A stretch of 64,000 nt of DNA from Macrobrachium rosenbergii (GCF_040412425.1 NC_089766.1:50764797-50828796), one strand, 5' to 3'. Shown: positions 12,635 through 24,109, counted from the first letter of the stretch. Numbers and translations: made by a program. Notes: generated from the sequence alone by a model not told the origin.

Positions 12635-13385
12635 CCCGTAAGGGACAGGCTAAATATATATCAAGCACACCCTTCACCAGGCAAACTTTAAAGGTTGGCC
12701 ACTTTAAGAAAAAAATGAGTAATTAGAAAGAGGAAGATAAGCAAATGCACATGGTATAAGAAAAAACATTCTAAAAATTTTCCCTGTGTGGGGCCTCTTT
12801 TACAAGACACTCGTAAAAATATGCTAATTTTACCAAGTCACACGTTTTTTCTAATAATTTATTTTATTTTGTAAAATTATAATTACAGCTCACACAATAC
12901 CATAACAGATAAGAACTAAAGTCAGTAACAAATTCTGATTATATTCGTTGTAAAATATTTATGAGATTTACCGAGATGGGGAGATGCAGTAACTTTTGGG
13001 AGGTATACATATTTTTTCTGATATTTCTCTGAACTTTTCTTTGCAAAATTACAATTGTAGCTGACATGCTATCATAAAAGATAAGAAATAAAACCAACAG
13101 CAATCCCTGGGTATATTTATGAGCAAATAAATAAAAAGACGTCATGGGAAAGAGAGGGGCAGTACATTCCCCCATCAAGTCTCAAGGTATACTGATACCC
13201 TTCTGTCCTGTGCTGAGCTACTACAGTTGCCCTAAGTCAATGGACCATTGAAGTGCTGTGAACATCTTTCGCGCTAAATTCATCCAAATCATATGGCGCG
13301 TGATATTAATACTCGTATGAGTTAGCCCATCTAATACTCAAAACCTGTTATTGATATTCATATGATGATGTCTGTTCATTAAGGG
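12635..13385. mobile_element. piggyBac-like non-autonomous element
   Basis: TTAA at 12631-12634 is followed by CCCGTAAGGGACAG. The other end reads CTGTTCATTAAGGG followed by TTAA at 13386-13389. The ends are inverted copies of each other with a few mismatches. A TTAA target duplication and ends starting CCC/CCY are hallmarks of the piggyBac superfamily. The 751-bp interior is AT-rich and has no transposase, so movement would depend on a transposase encoded elsewhere. Confidence 0.7.
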
Positions 13386-13786
13386 TTAAGGTTCTTGATT
13401 AAATGGATCTTTTGTTAATTTTAAATACTGGTATACATATTTTCATTGACTAATTGCTTGGAGTTTTGCTGTGCTGCAGCCACTTGGTTTGGACCTGTGA
13501 CTACTTCCTTGAAATTGTTATTTACTTGAATTGGCAGCTTCTTTCATTCTTGCAATCAAAGCTTTATCCTGTTGATTAACTCTGAAGATGAAGTTTGTTA
13601 TACGATGGGTTCCTTTTAGCAGCATTGTAGATTGCACCTGAAAATTTTTTCCTTTATTAATTTTAAGATTTGCTTTGTATTTATCTACAAACATTTACTG
13701 TTCAAATCATTTGGAGTTGTAAGCAATCCAATAGGCACCACACACTAAACTGAATTCTCTACACTATTATGATATTCACTAAATAT

Positions 13787-14192
13787 CTAACCTATACTCC
13801 TATCATAACTCTTAAAATGAGGTTGATAAATCACTTGGGCACTTTGCAAATCACAACCCAAAGTATCTGCACACTTTTTGAACGCTGTATTAATGTGAGG
13901 TTCAGGTGTAATAAGTATTAAGATACCATGGCAATGGTAATTAAAACTGTTAAGTTGGCTCCTTAAACCCCTATCAACACTGACTGACTCAGGTGTCACT
14001 GTAATGTTCAATAATCTCTTCACTTTATTTTGTACAGTATTTGGATTAGGTATCATATTAAGTTGAAAGTATCTTGAAAACCCTAACACATTCCCATTTG
14101 ATACTTGGCAATGATTTACTGGAAAAGTCACTTCCTCTATTATGGTAGCAACACCCAAGCTTTTTCTTGAGCAAGTCTGATTACTATTATGG
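13787..14192 (-). CDS. candidate 3'-terminal exon of an unidentified host gene (exon C)
   Basis: On the minus strand a pyrimidine-rich acceptor (tttttttatttaacag) precedes an open frame of about 134 codons ending in TAG after ...YDRSIG. A possible AATAAA lies near 13655. The exon starts with one base of a split codon, which fits the two-base overhang left by exon B. The peptide includes HNSNQTCSRKS near its start and GILILITPEP in the middle, has mixed composition, is not low-complexity and lacks transposon motifs. I do not recognise the family. It could be one long spurious frame, but the splice agreement with exons A and B raises my confidence. Confidence 0.4.
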
Positions 14193-15105
14193 CTGTTAAA
14201 TAAAAAAATTCAAATCCTAGACATCCTAGGTTAAGACAGGTAAATAATTTCACCTTTTAACACCTTATATCAACTTTTTTTATTCAAAATATCCAGTGCC
14301 ACAACAATGTGATTATGAAGAGCTATTATTCATTGCTTCTTATGCTGACTAGATAATAGAGCTAGTATTCACAATCATTTTAACCGGTTTACTATATTGT
14401 CAACTCTTCTGCAGTTATTAATCCCACATCAGCAAACTTGAATCACATACAGTACATCAAGCTTTTGAATTAAATGCACATTCCCAAACTTCAAATGTTA
14501 ACTAAAATTTTTAAGAATCAATTACTGTAATACAAAATAATATGATGCATAATTTATTTACAACTAATTTTCTTGAAACATTTTACAAATAATCTATAAC
14601 GAAAAATTTGTGGAACTCATAAAAATTGGTTTTCAATCCTAAGTAATTCTTCATGTTTACAAAATTTCACATGCATCAAGAACCAAATGTGAATTTATCA
14701 TCAACAAGAGAAAAGAGCTTATGTAACCACTTCCTTTGTCAAAACCGAGCAGCGAAAGTTCCTGGGTGGATCTCCTCTTCACAGCCAAAAAGTGGCCAAG
14801 AATTGCCAAGGCAATTTTAAGACCAAGGTCTGAGAGATTGAGGAGTCAGTTGGAGGAGATGGGGGAAATGCTATATAAAAACAAATTTCTTCATCCCTCT
14901 CCCTCTATAGTATTTACAGAAGTATTCTATGTGATGCATTCAGCAAAAAAAGCTCTGGCATGAAGCTTCAACCTAGCAATAAGGCATTCCTTAATTAAAT
15001 TACACTTTTAAATATTTAGGTTCAACACAACCTTTAATGGTTTGACAATAGTGAGAAATATTTGAAATGGCTTCCAAACTTTCATCGAGCAAGTACAATA
15101 CTGTA
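14193..15105. other. intron-like AT-rich DNA, no feature
   Basis: This lies between candidate exons B and C. The short plus-strand frame at 14736-14963 shows no recognisable domain. No repeat boundaries were seen. Confidence 0.4.
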
Positions 15106-15472
15106 CAGGCAGTCCCCGGTTTACGACGGTTCCGGCTTACGACGTTCCGAGGTTACGACGCTTTTCAAATATATTCATCAGAAATTATTTCCTGGCTTAC
15201 GACGCATGTTCCAGGGTTACGACACGTCGTACGCCGATCCGACGGAAGAAATTTGGCCCCAAAACGGCAGAAAAATCATAATTTGAAGGTTTTTTTTATG
15301 TAAAACTCAATAATAATGCAGTTTACGTCGTTTTCAATGCACCCAGAGCATTAAAAGTAAGGTTTTCTTATGATTTTTGACGATTTTCGACAATTTTCCG
15401 GTTTACTGACGATTTTCGGGTTACGACGGGCGAATAAGAACAGAACCCCGTCGTAAACCGGGGACCGCTTTG
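15106..15472. mobile_element. Tigger/pogo-like MITE (367 bp)
   Basis: The ends are long inverted repeats: CAGGCAGTCCCCGGTTTACG on the left, and a right end whose complement reads CAAAGCGGTCCCCGGTTTACG. Both are flanked by TA (15104-15105 and 15473-15474). A TA target duplication with CAGGCAGTCCCC ends is typical of the Tigger/pogo branch of Tc1/mariner. Internal copies of gttacgacg and cttacgacg extend the inverted structure. The plus-strand frames here only translate the repeat. It lies inside the intron between candidate exons B and C. Confidence 0.8.
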
Positions 15473-15967
15473 TATATAGTTTGCATCCTATCATATTTTG
15501 TAGAAATTTTTATAATGTGTAGTTTTTTCACACTACAATCAACATACAATTACTGTACACACTTTTCAAGTGAAAGGAAACAAAAACAATTTACCTGTTA
15601 ATTGCTGACAAAACTATAACAAATGAATGCCTAGTTGCTGTTGCTATACTGAGGTCAATGTTGGGCCAAATGCTCAAATCAAACCCTCTTCTACTGAAGA
15701 TTCTAAAATAATCCTAACCTTCCAAAAATAGAAGAGTATCAGCGATCCTGGGTTGGATGGGTTCAAGCACACTTAAGTCCCAGAATAACAAAGTTTAGCC
15801 ATCCATTACCACATGCAATGTTCATCCAGTTCTATGACCGAACCTTGAAATAGAGAAATTCCAACATACCAATTTCATAGCTCACAACAAAATTCCTTGC
15901 CTGAAAGGCTCCAACACAAAGGGACTCCATCATATATAGCCCCAAGCATATCAACTCCCAGCTCTAC

Positions 15968-16037
15968 ATTCTCTGTATAATGTGGTCTTCCAGTTCTGCT
16001 GCTGAACCTCTTACAGTAAAAGTCCATCTTACAAATT
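15968..16037 (-). CDS. candidate internal exon of an unidentified host gene (exon B)
   Basis: A strong acceptor (cagttttatctgtttcag) precedes 70 bases on the minus strand. Reading with the single base left by exon A gives a frame starting EFVRWTFTVRGS, with no stop before a GT donor (AAT|GTAGAG). The two bases left over match the phase of exon C. A stop follows just past this weak donor in the same frame, so the donor choice matters. A longer alternative exon to a stronger donor near 15867 is open only in another frame. The acceptor is 105 bp from the end of DIRS-1. Confidence 0.35.
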
Positions 16038-16141
16038 CTGAAACAGATAAAACTGAGTGAAGAGTTGTATTCCATGAACTAGCCATCATTATATACAAAA
16101 TGATAAGATTCCACAGCACTGGCAACAACAATGCCAAAATA

Positions 16142-16475
16142 TGGTATTTTCATTATAAAATAAGTTTTTAAATATACTTACCTGGTAGTTACATATATAT
16201 AGCTTTATCCCGCCGATTCGTCGCGCGCACGGCAGAAATTCAAAATTCGCGGCAATCGCCGATAGATGGTCAGGTGGCCATACCTGAGCGCCCTCTACCA
16301 GGTAATTAGAACCATTCCCAATTGTCCTCAGAAATTCCATGCCCCTGTTCTCAGAGGGGAGGAGGGAGGGACCTTTTATATATGTAACTACCAGGTAAGT
16401 ATATTTAAAAACTTATTTTATAATGAAAATACCATTTTTAAATATCTAACTTCCCTGGTAGTTACATATATATAG
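16142..16475. repeat. DIRS-1 3' inverted terminal repeat and internal complementary region
   Basis: Positions 16142-16200 (tggtattttcattataaaat onward) are inverted at about 16374-16434. The adjacent 16435-16475 is the inverse of the extreme right end at about 22516-22556. The middle part (about 16200-16345, with gatagatggtcaggtggcc) is inverted at 22383-22500. Thus the internal region carries complements of both termini side by side, as expected for the circle-junction template of DIRS elements. Confidence 0.85.
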
Positions 16476-16984
16476 CTGATTGACACCATTGGTGGTGGGT
16501 TAGAGAACCAAAACACCGTTGGGAATTCGTATAATTACTAAACACTAAATATTAGCTGTAAACATACTCTGGTTCTTACCTGATAAGGAAGCTGGCTTCA
16601 TAATTATCCTGCCTCATTCGCCTGCATTCCTTGAGAGACCCAGCGACCCATCCAGGGGCTGTACAAAGTCTCTATGGGGCTGTCACACGGTCCTCAACCT
16701 TAACATGACTAGACCACCACCCTTGCTATCCTGGCATAGCCATGGACAAAGAGCTGACCACCTGACCCACTAAAATCACTAAATAACACACTCCATAAAA
16801 CCTAACTTAGACTTGCAACCCCAGACTGTGGAAGGTTGCAACAACCTTCACAGACAACCTGTGAGTTCAAATCAAGAAAAAGGCAAAGGGTATAATACAA
16901 AAAAAAAAAGGTTATAGGGTAGAGGCAGTAGTACCCTCTCCAACTATGGCGCTGGAGGCAATGTACGGACCCAGGGAACAGCAA

Positions 16985-18049
16985 TCCTCATATTGGGTCT
17001 GTACTTCTTTCAGGTAACAATCTGCGAAGATAGATTTGCTTTGCCAAAAGTCGCTTCCAAAATCGATTTCATAGACCTGTTGTGTCTATAAGCCATCGAA
17101 GTTGCCACAGCTCTTACCTCGTGCGCTTTGACTTTGAGGATTGAAAGCTTTTCTCGTCACATTCTTGGTGAGCTTCCCTTATTAAGTCCTTGATAAAGAA
17201 CGCCAGTGCATTCTTTGATAAGGGTAACGAAGGTTTCTTCACTGAGCACCAGAGGTGATCTGTCTGACCTCTCATGTTTCTGGTCCTTTGTAGATAAAAT
17301 TTTAGGGCCCTAACTGGACAAAGGCCTCTCTCTTTTCCTGTCCTACTAAATGAGACAGCCCTGGTATGGAAAAAGATCTGGGCCATGGTTGAGAAGGGTT
17401 CGTTTTTAGCGAGAAAACCAAGTTGAAGTGAGCAGACTGCATTTTCCCCATTGAAGCCTGCTTTCTTGCTAAAGGCTTGTAGTTCTCCTACCCTCTTGGC
17501 TGTAGCCAAAGCGACCAGGAAAAGGGTCTTCTTAGTGAGATCCTTCCATGAAGCCTTGTCGAGAGGTTCAAACCTATTCGAGGTTAAAAATTTTGGGACT
17601 ACGTCCAAATTCCAAGAGGGGTCCGGGTTGTCCTTCCTCTTAACTGTCTCAAAGGACCTTATGAGATCCGTGAGGTCCTTGTCTCCCGACACGTCAATAT
17701 TTCTGTGACGGAAGACGGAAGCAAGCATGCTGCGGTATCCCTTGATGGTAGATACTGCTAGGTTTCCTTTTGGTTTTCAAATGCAGAAGAAAATCTGCCA
17801 GTTGAGTTAGAGAGGTACTGGAAGAGGAAATGTTGTTTTTCCTGCACCATTCCCTGAATACGTCCCACTTTGATTGGTACACCTTGAGTGTGGACGTTCT
17901 CCTCGCTCTCGCGATGGCTCTTGCAGCTTCCCTTGAAAACCCTTCGCTCTTGCCAGTTTTTCGATAGTCGAAAGGCAGTTAGGTTGAGAGCGAGGAGATT
18001 TTGATGGTATCTCTCTATATGTGGCTGTCTGAGTAGATCGTTCCGACAA
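16985..18049 (-). pseudogene. DIRS-1 tyrosine recombinase (frameshifted)
   Basis: This is the enzyme that would integrate a circular DNA copy through a Tyr-DNA covalent intermediate. The N-terminal core-binding part is at about 17700-18000 (KWDVFREWCRKNN). The catalytic part at 17114-17728 contains box I ALATAKRVGEL with its Arg and the segment FSRTGKERGLCPVRALK. Box II (KAHEVRAVATSMAY, His and Arg present) lies just past the end of that frame, in another frame. The likely catalytic Tyr is in CYLKEV near 17017, in a third frame. At least three frameshifts make it non-functional. It is the last gene of the element. Confidence 0.85.
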
Positions 18050-18359
18050 GGTAACGATCTGGGGTGTCTACTAGCCACTCCATCACCTCCGTGATCCATG
18101 GTCTCATGGGCCAAAATGGAGCTATCAGGGTCATGCGGGCATCGTTCGACTCTCTGAACTTCTTCATGACTCTGTCTAGGGTCTTGAATGGAGGAAAAGC
18201 GTACATGTCTAGTCCCTCCCAATTCATGAGGAAGGCGTCCACCGCCACTGCTTCCTGGTCTGGGACTGGAGAGCAGTAGACTGGTAACCTCTTCGTTCTC
18301 TGTGTCGCAAAGAGGTCTATTGACGGTTCTCCCCACAGATTCCAAAGCCTGTTGCACAC
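18015..18359 (-). pseudogene. DIRS-1 conserved DLFAT region between RNase H and recombinase
   Basis: The frame contains PSIDLFATQRTKRLPVYCSP, DAFLMNW, YAFPPF and a segment ending FWPMRPW. This block is conserved in DIRS-like elements after RNase H and has often been annotated as a possible Dam-like methyltransferase region. I recognise the block, but I cannot confirm methyltransferase activity from the sequence. It overlaps the end of the RNase H frame in another reading frame, so a frameshift separates them. The equivalent block is present in DIRS-2 near 25.3-25.5 kb. Confidence 0.7.
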
Positions 18360-18399
18360 ATCGTGATGTAAGGTCCATTCTGTCGTGAGAACCTGTCTT

Positions 18400-19167
18400 C
18401 CTCTGCTGAGAAGATCCGCTGACGTTCTTCTCTCCCTCTATGAAGCGGGTGATCAGAGTTAAGTTGTTCGTTTCTGCCCACAGCAGGAGATCTTTGGCTG
18501 CCTCGTAAAGCGGAAAACGAACGAGTGCCACCCTGTTTCCTGATGTAGGCCAACGCTGTGGTGTTGTCTGCGTTGACCTGTACAATCTTGTTCTGGACCT
18601 TCTCCTGAAAGTGGACTAGTGCAAGATGAATGGCCACCAGTTCCTTGACATTTATATGCCATTTCTTCTGATGGTTTTCCCATAGACCTGAGATCTCGCC
18701 CTTCCCCAGCGTTGCACCCCATCCCATGTCCGATCGTCTGAATACAACACTAGGTCGGGGTTCTTTTGTTGAAGTTCGAGGCCTAATTGAAGTTTTTGGG
18801 GTCGTTCCACCAACTCAAATGTTTTTTGATTCCCAGAGGATCGGAATCCACGTCTCCAGATCTTGGCCTCTTTTCCAATAGCTTGACAGATGGAACTGAA
18901 GTGGACGTAGATGTAGTCTTCCCAGGAGACGAATTGTTCGATCGAGGAGAGGGTCCCCAGCAGACTCATCCACTCCCTCGCCGAACAGGTCCATCTCCCT
19001 AGAAAGAGCTTCACCTTTTCTAAGCAATCTAGAATGCGTTTCGGGGCTGGAAAAGCCCGAAAAACCACTGACTGAATCCTCATCCCCAGGTAGATGATGT
19101 CCTGTGAAGGCGTTAGCTGCGATTTGGCTAGATTTACTACCAGACCTAATTGTTGCGTCAAATTCAT
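18400..19167 (-). pseudogene. DIRS-1 RT thumb/connection and RNase H (frameshifted)
   Basis: The frame at 18652-19167 starts just after the RT catalytic motif (NLAKSQLTPSQDIIYLGM) and runs through the connection. RNase H proper is readable at about 18500-18780: VLYSD and MGWGATLGKGEISG carry the first acidic site, VKELVAIHLAL the Glu and VNADNTTALAYIRKQGG the second Asp. A frame change near 18720 splits the domain. RNase H would degrade the RNA of the RNA:DNA hybrid during reverse transcription. Confidence 0.85.
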
Positions 19168-19831
19168 TGTAACTTGTAGATCCTCCAGACACTTTGCTTT
19201 GCGATCTGGCTCTGATTAGCCAATCGTCCAGGTACATCGAAATCCGTATCCCTTTTAGATGTAACCAGTGAGCTACGTTCGATGCCACTCGAGAGAAAAC
19301 GTAAGGAGCCGTGCTTAGTCCAAAACAAAGTGCTCTGAACTGATAGGTTGTCCCGAGATGCACAAACCTCAGATATTTTCTGTAGTTCGGGTGAATTGGT
19401 ACGTGAAAATACGCGTCCTGTAGGTCTATTGAAACCATCCAGTCTTCCTGTTTGGTGCCTGCTAGGACTGACGCAGATGTCTCCATGGCAAACTTGACTT
19501 TGCTTACGTACTTGTTCAGTGGACTTACGTCCAGAACTGGTCTCCAACCCCCCGAGCTCTTGGGTACCAGAAAAAGTCTGTTGTAAAAACCCTCTGATGA
19601 GAGGTCCTTTACCTCTTCTATTGCTGCTTTTGATAGCATCTGGGTCACCTGTTCTTGAAGAGCTGCTGCTTTGCTCCCCGAGTAAGTAGCTGTCAACTCT
19701 AACGGTTCTTGTGAAAGAGGGGGCTTCCTTAGGAAGGGAATCTTGTATCCTTCCTTCAAAACTTCTGACTGTCCAAACGTCTGCTCCCCTTTGGCTCCCT
19801 CTTGCCAAAAGTGGGATAACCTGGCTCCCAC
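19168..19831 (-). pseudogene. DIRS-1 reverse transcriptase
   Basis: The frame carries the RT core in order: SGGWRPVLDVSPLNKYV (finger), ISIDLQDAYFHVPI-type motif A with its Asp (reads VSIDLQDAYF), FRALCFGLSTAPYVFSRV (motif B) and ISMYLDDWLI, motif C with both catalytic Asp at about 19222-19233. Reading continues in a shifted frame just after motif C. The N-terminal ~90 residues link to gag. This is the polymerase that would copy element RNA to DNA; catalytic residues are intact although the gene is frameshifted. Confidence 0.92.
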
Positions 19832-19887
19832 TTGTGTCTGGAGGTTGTTGTGATCATTTCTTGGATTTGGGTTGCTGTTTGGGGTTC

Positions 19888-22187
19888 TTACGAAGTTGTC
19901 CTCCAGCAGCCATTCTCTGACTTCCTCTCGAAAGGGCTCTCCCCACGAAAGGGCTGACGCGTAGGAGGAGCTTCCTTGTCCTTCCTGGCTAAAAAGTTTG
20001 CCGAAAGAACTTTCCTAGCAGTCCTTGTGATCAGATCTTGCGTTGATTGTTGCGCAAGGGCTGCTGATAAGTCCTTAACCAGCTCTGAAGGGAAGAGCTG
20101 TTTAGATAAGGGAGCATACAACAGTTCAGATTTCTGAGCTAAAGTCACCCAGACGACACGAATGAACACAACATAGCTCGTTTCTTGATAACACCTGCTG
20201 TGAAAAGGGCAGAAAGTTCGACCGACCCGTCCCTCACAGCTTTATCGAGACAGGCAATAAGGTGCATTTGCGTGTCATTCTTCTGATCTGAAACTTCTGC
20301 AAGAGCTGCAAGAGTCCAGTCCATCAAGCTGAAGACTTCAATAGTTCTGAAGACGCCTTTCAGCAAATGATCCAACTCCGAAGTGGACCACAGAACCTTG
20401 GCTTTAGTCATGGCTGTTCTCCGTGAAGAGTCAACGAGTCTGGAGAAGTCCCCTTGGGAGGAGGCAGGAACTCCCAAACCGAGAGCTTCCCCAGTCTCGT
20501 ACCACACGCTGGATCTAGAAGCCAATCTTGTCGGGGAAAGGAAAAGTTGTCTTTCCTTGTTCCTTCTTCTTCAAAATCCAATCATTCAGTGTCGAAAAGG
20601 CTCTCTTCACTGATTTGGCCAACACTGTCTTCTTGAATGAGGAAGACTTCTGGGGTCTACCCATCAAATATTGCGAGGAGGACTCGAGGTACGGCCTGAT
20701 GAAAATCGTTAGGAAATAAGTCCGCCAAAAGAGTAAGAAGTCTTTTCAGATCAGCGGCATGAAGAGTTTCTTGAGTTTCCTCTTCCGAGATCTCTTCCAA
20801 AGGATCCGCTATTTCCGATGTCGAACGAGAGGGGGAAACGTGTGAATCGTGCTGCTTGCGCAAGGCCACGCATGCGTCCAACTTGCTGTGAGGAGCCGGC
20901 GATCCTTGTTCCTCCCCGTCACTCGTGCGGCTTGTTGCGGGAAGCGTCTATGAGCGCTGCAACTCCGCGAGTTTGCGCCTTGCTGGCTGTTAGCGTCTTG
21001 TTGTTCTGATTCTTGCCTTACCTCTTCTTGGGTCTGTTGACGTCCTTAGATTCCTTCTTGTGTGTTTCTTCTCTTAGTCCTTGCGACTTGTAAGAGTCAA
21101 AAGAGACGCAAGGGACTGCTGGACTTCCGACAAGAACTTTACTTGAGGTGCCACTTGCTGCTGGGAAACAACTGGAGATGGCACTGCACAGCTTCCACAA
21201 CTTCGGAGACTCTAGCTGGGATCTTTTGATGAAGAGGTGGTGACGCAGCTTGGCTGACACGTCCCATTCTGGGGGCGGGGAGAAGCGTGAACTGAAGTCA
21301 TGTATACGTCTTCTTCCTCCGACGAGCTATGCATCTTACGCCTCTGTTTAGGCGCAGAAACGCCGTCTTCTTCCGACAGGAATCTCTCTGGAGAGCTCCA
21401 TTTGCTGCAAGAGGGTTGTTGGAGCGGGAAGGGGGACCTGCGTCTCTTGATAGGTCAGACTCTTGTGATTGACGCCAACCACGTCTGGGTCTTGCGTCAT
21501 CCGAGGAAGACGAACACGTCCTCATCTTGCCTTTCCTGCGGCGAGGGGAGCGCCCTGGGATGCGCCAACAGGATCGCCGAGGGGACGTCCGCTCGTTGTT
21601 CAACGCCTCTCACCTCCCTTAGCCTGTCGATGTTCCTTCTCCCAGGGTTGGGGAGCATGGAAGAGGTCTAGGGCTAGGAGCGTGACAGACACGAACGGAC
21701 GCACCCTCCACTGCACTAACACTGTCACCGAACTTTTGTTGCAAACTATGCACTGCCCCCACATCACTTCCCTATCCGAAGAAAGGGATTGTACAGAAAC
21801 TCCTATGGCCGAAATAGCAGCCATTATATCCTTTAAAGACGGATTACTTACTCCCGACTCCGCAGGAGGATCGGGTACTATAGCCTTAGGGTTAGGATCA
21901 GGAATATTAGTATCAGACAAGTTAGAAAGGACTTGACTATCAGAAGACCTAGCTGAAAGGACACTGGAAGATCTAGCTCTCCTAATTCTGTCCTTTTCCA
22001 ATCGCCTCACATAGCGATCATACTCTCTCCACTCTTTATCGGACAAACTTTCACACTCCTTGCATCTATCATCAAGTGCACACACATGATCTCTGCATTT
22101 CTTACAAACTGTGTGGGGATCAAGAGCAGCCTTGGGAAGCCGGTTCTTGCATCCCCTAACACACATTCTAACAACAGGGTCAGCCAT
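19888..22187 (-). pseudogene. DIRS-1 gag-like ORF (several frames)
   Basis: The start is chosen at the ATG at 22187 because the next residues (MADPVVRMCVRGCKNR) begin a compact Cys-rich motif: CxxxC, then HTVCKKCRDHVC, then RCKECE, a likely zinc-binding N-terminus. Ser/Arg-rich and acidic stretches follow (for example EEISEEETQETLHA near 20.8 kb). A C-terminal helical part occupies 20145-20525 (SELDHLLKGVFRTIEVF). The 2.3 kb is spread over at least four frames and is therefore broken. DIRS-2 has a shorter relative with the same PHTVCKKC-type motif. It would form the particle that packages element RNA. Confidence 0.7.
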
Positions 22188-22382
22188 CTTGAAAAGCAAG
22201 TACAAAGAACAATTGTAACAGTCAGAAACCGAACAGATAGGCTAACAATGAGAAACGAAAATCCAGGAAGATCCAAAATCAGCGAAAGCCATCAACGAAA
22301 ACCAAACAAGTAATGGGTACTTCACCAATTGTAGTAAAGCAAACCAAAGTAGAGCGAATTTCCAACGTGTTGATAGAACGAC

Positions 22383-22556
22383 GGCAGGAATTTCTGAGGA
22401 CAATTGGGAATGGTTCTAATTACCTGGTAGAGGGCGCCAGGTATGGCCACCTGACCATCTATCGGCATTGCCGCGAATTTTGAATTTCTGCCATGCGCGA
22501 TTTAATCGGCGGATAAAGCTATATATGTAACTACCAGGAAGTTAGATATTTAAAAA
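22383..22556. repeat. DIRS-1 5' inverted terminal repeat
   Basis: This right-hand end (5' in element orientation) is the inverse of 16200-16350 plus 16435-16475. Landmarks are ttctgaggacaattgggaat, ggtatggccacctgaccatc and agctatatatgtaactacc. The extreme end is near 22556, where the match to the internal complementary region stops. Confidence 0.8.
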
Positions 22557-22678
22557 CAGAAATTAAATAGAAATTAAACACAATTCTTGAGTTTTGGGTG
22601 CTATCGAAGTCCATAAAAAGGTTAAGGCCTTATTTCAGATTTTCAATTGACTTTCTCTGTAGCAATACCATAAATTAC

Positions 22679-22882
22679 CTTGTGTTAATTCTAGCCTTTC
22701 ACAAATCTTCAAGTTTTTTCCCTCGTGAGTAATGTTAAATATTCCATGGGGTTTATTATCTTGAAAGCTTACTTCAGCAGCTGAAGTGGTTCCTGATAGT
22801 GTTGATTTGATAAGTTGGGTCTGATTATCTGGCACTGGAAACATTTGGTTATACAGTACACTGGTGAGACTGGAGTTCCTGT
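22679..22882 (-). CDS. candidate internal exon of an unidentified host gene (exon A)
   Basis: The minus strand shows an acceptor with a long pyrimidine tract (ttttattttttctcag), 204 coding bases and a strong donor (ACAAG|GTAATT). The frame begins with two bases of a split codon and leaves one base at its end. It encodes about 67 residues including SVLYNQMFPVPDNQTQ and ICERLELTQ, not recognisable as any transposon protein. Exon B follows 6.6 kb away, but 6.4 kb of that gap is DIRS-1, so the ancestral intron was only about 0.2 kb. Upstream exons would lie beyond 22.9 kb and were not found. Confidence 0.45.
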
Positions 22883-23520
22883 CTGAGAAAAAATAAAATC
22901 TTTTAGTTCACATGTAAGAAAATAAACCTAAAAAGTTCACTAATGCCATGAATATAATTATGGCCCCCAAAATGAATGTAAAATCAGGAACCTATACTCA
23001 AAAGATATCTAAGCTGGTGATCATAACACTACGAGCAGTTTGAAAAAAAAATTATCCAGTAATTACAATGTACTCATTCAAATACTAACTGTACTGTGTG
23101 GTTTTCCATCAGTCATTTGGCCTATATATCTCAAAATTTTCAAGGTGATAAATCTTCAGAGATAAACACAAGGGATTCTAACCTGTTAATATACTATCTC
23201 CAATAGTGGTCTGTTAAGTTTTAATCTTGGATATTTAACCTGCTACAAGACAACAGCTCAACTCAGAATAAAACTGACTTAACCACATTAACACCTCAAC
23301 TTGACAAGGCACTTTGGGGGTCTGGCCATTAAGTAACAAAGACCCTATACTATAGTCTGCACTTGAAGTTTTTCTAGATATCTTATATTTAACAGCAATT
23401 ACTGTACACAGTACCTAACCTAAATTAACCTGTACTTTACACCTAATAATCAATTCAAGAGATATACTGTACAGTATTAACAAATTTATAAAATCAAAAA
23501 TGGTGGCATAGGAAGAAATA
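22883..23520. other. spacer between candidate exon A and DIRS-2
   Basis: AT-rich DNA without recognisable repeats, exons or transposon ends. If the host gene is real, this is part of its next upstream intron. Confidence 0.4.
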
Positions 23521-23880
23521 TGACAAATTCAACAATAATTTGTATTTTTCCCAACATACAAACCCACAACATCATGCGATAGGAGGATCCTTAGGCACGC
23601 ATGCACGGACAGCTATGGTAGACTGGCTTTTAGAGAGTATCACTAGCTCTAAAAGAGGCCCCAGGACCAGCATCCCCAATTTGTGAATAGGCGGAGGGAA
23701 CTGTGATATTTCCCTTAGATGCATGAGAGAGAGATCGGAAAGGAGGAGGCATGAGGTGGGAAATTGAAAACTCACATGATGTTGCGGGTTTGTATGTTAG
23801 GAAAAATACAAACTATTGTTGAATTTGTCATTTGTTCCGACACTGACACAAACACCTCAACATCACGTGATAGGAGACTC
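23521..23880. repeat. DIRS-2 3' terminal repeat and internal complementary region
   Basis: The first 56 bp (tgacaaattcaacaataatt...) recur inverted at 23774-23830. The next stretch, 23831-23870 (ttgttccgacactgacacaa), is the inverse of the extreme right end at 34078-34117. The middle part (about 23580-23680, with tatggtagactggcttttagag) is inverted at about 33990-34060. This reproduces the DIRS-1 layout. Confidence 0.85.
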
Positions 23881-24109
23881 ATAAAGAGGAGAGAGGAAGA
23901 TCTCTCTATAAACAAGCAAGGCAATTAAAAGTAACCATGGGAGCTCTGCATTCAAACAGAGCCAGATGGTCCTATCCCATGAACATCACATGTCGGACCC
24001 AGGTGAAGTTACAGAGAAGAGACTCTCGACAAATGCGAACAGAGCTAAAAGATTATATCTTTAACACCAATTGTTGAGCTGCCACCACCGGGCCTAAGAA
24101 GAAAGTGTC

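Larger units (their letters stand above)
16142..22556 (-). mobile_element. DIRS-1: DIRS-type tyrosine-recombinase retrotransposon
   Basis: This 6,415-bp element on the minus strand has a gag-like gene, reverse transcriptase, RNase H, the DLFAT region and a tyrosine recombinase in DIRS order. It has no integrase or LTRs. The right end (22383-22556) is inverted relative to the left end (16142-16350), and an internal complementary region at 16374-16475 pairs with both extreme ends, the DIRS signature. All genes carry frameshifts, so this copy is inactive, but the catalytic motifs remain readable. It sits inside an intron of the candidate host gene. Confidence 0.9.

Noticed and set aside
16142..16475. 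Independent 300-bp palindromic MITE beside DIRS-1
   Set aside because: The same layout occurs in DIRS-2 and parts match the opposite terminus inverted, which fits an integral ITR plus complementary region better.
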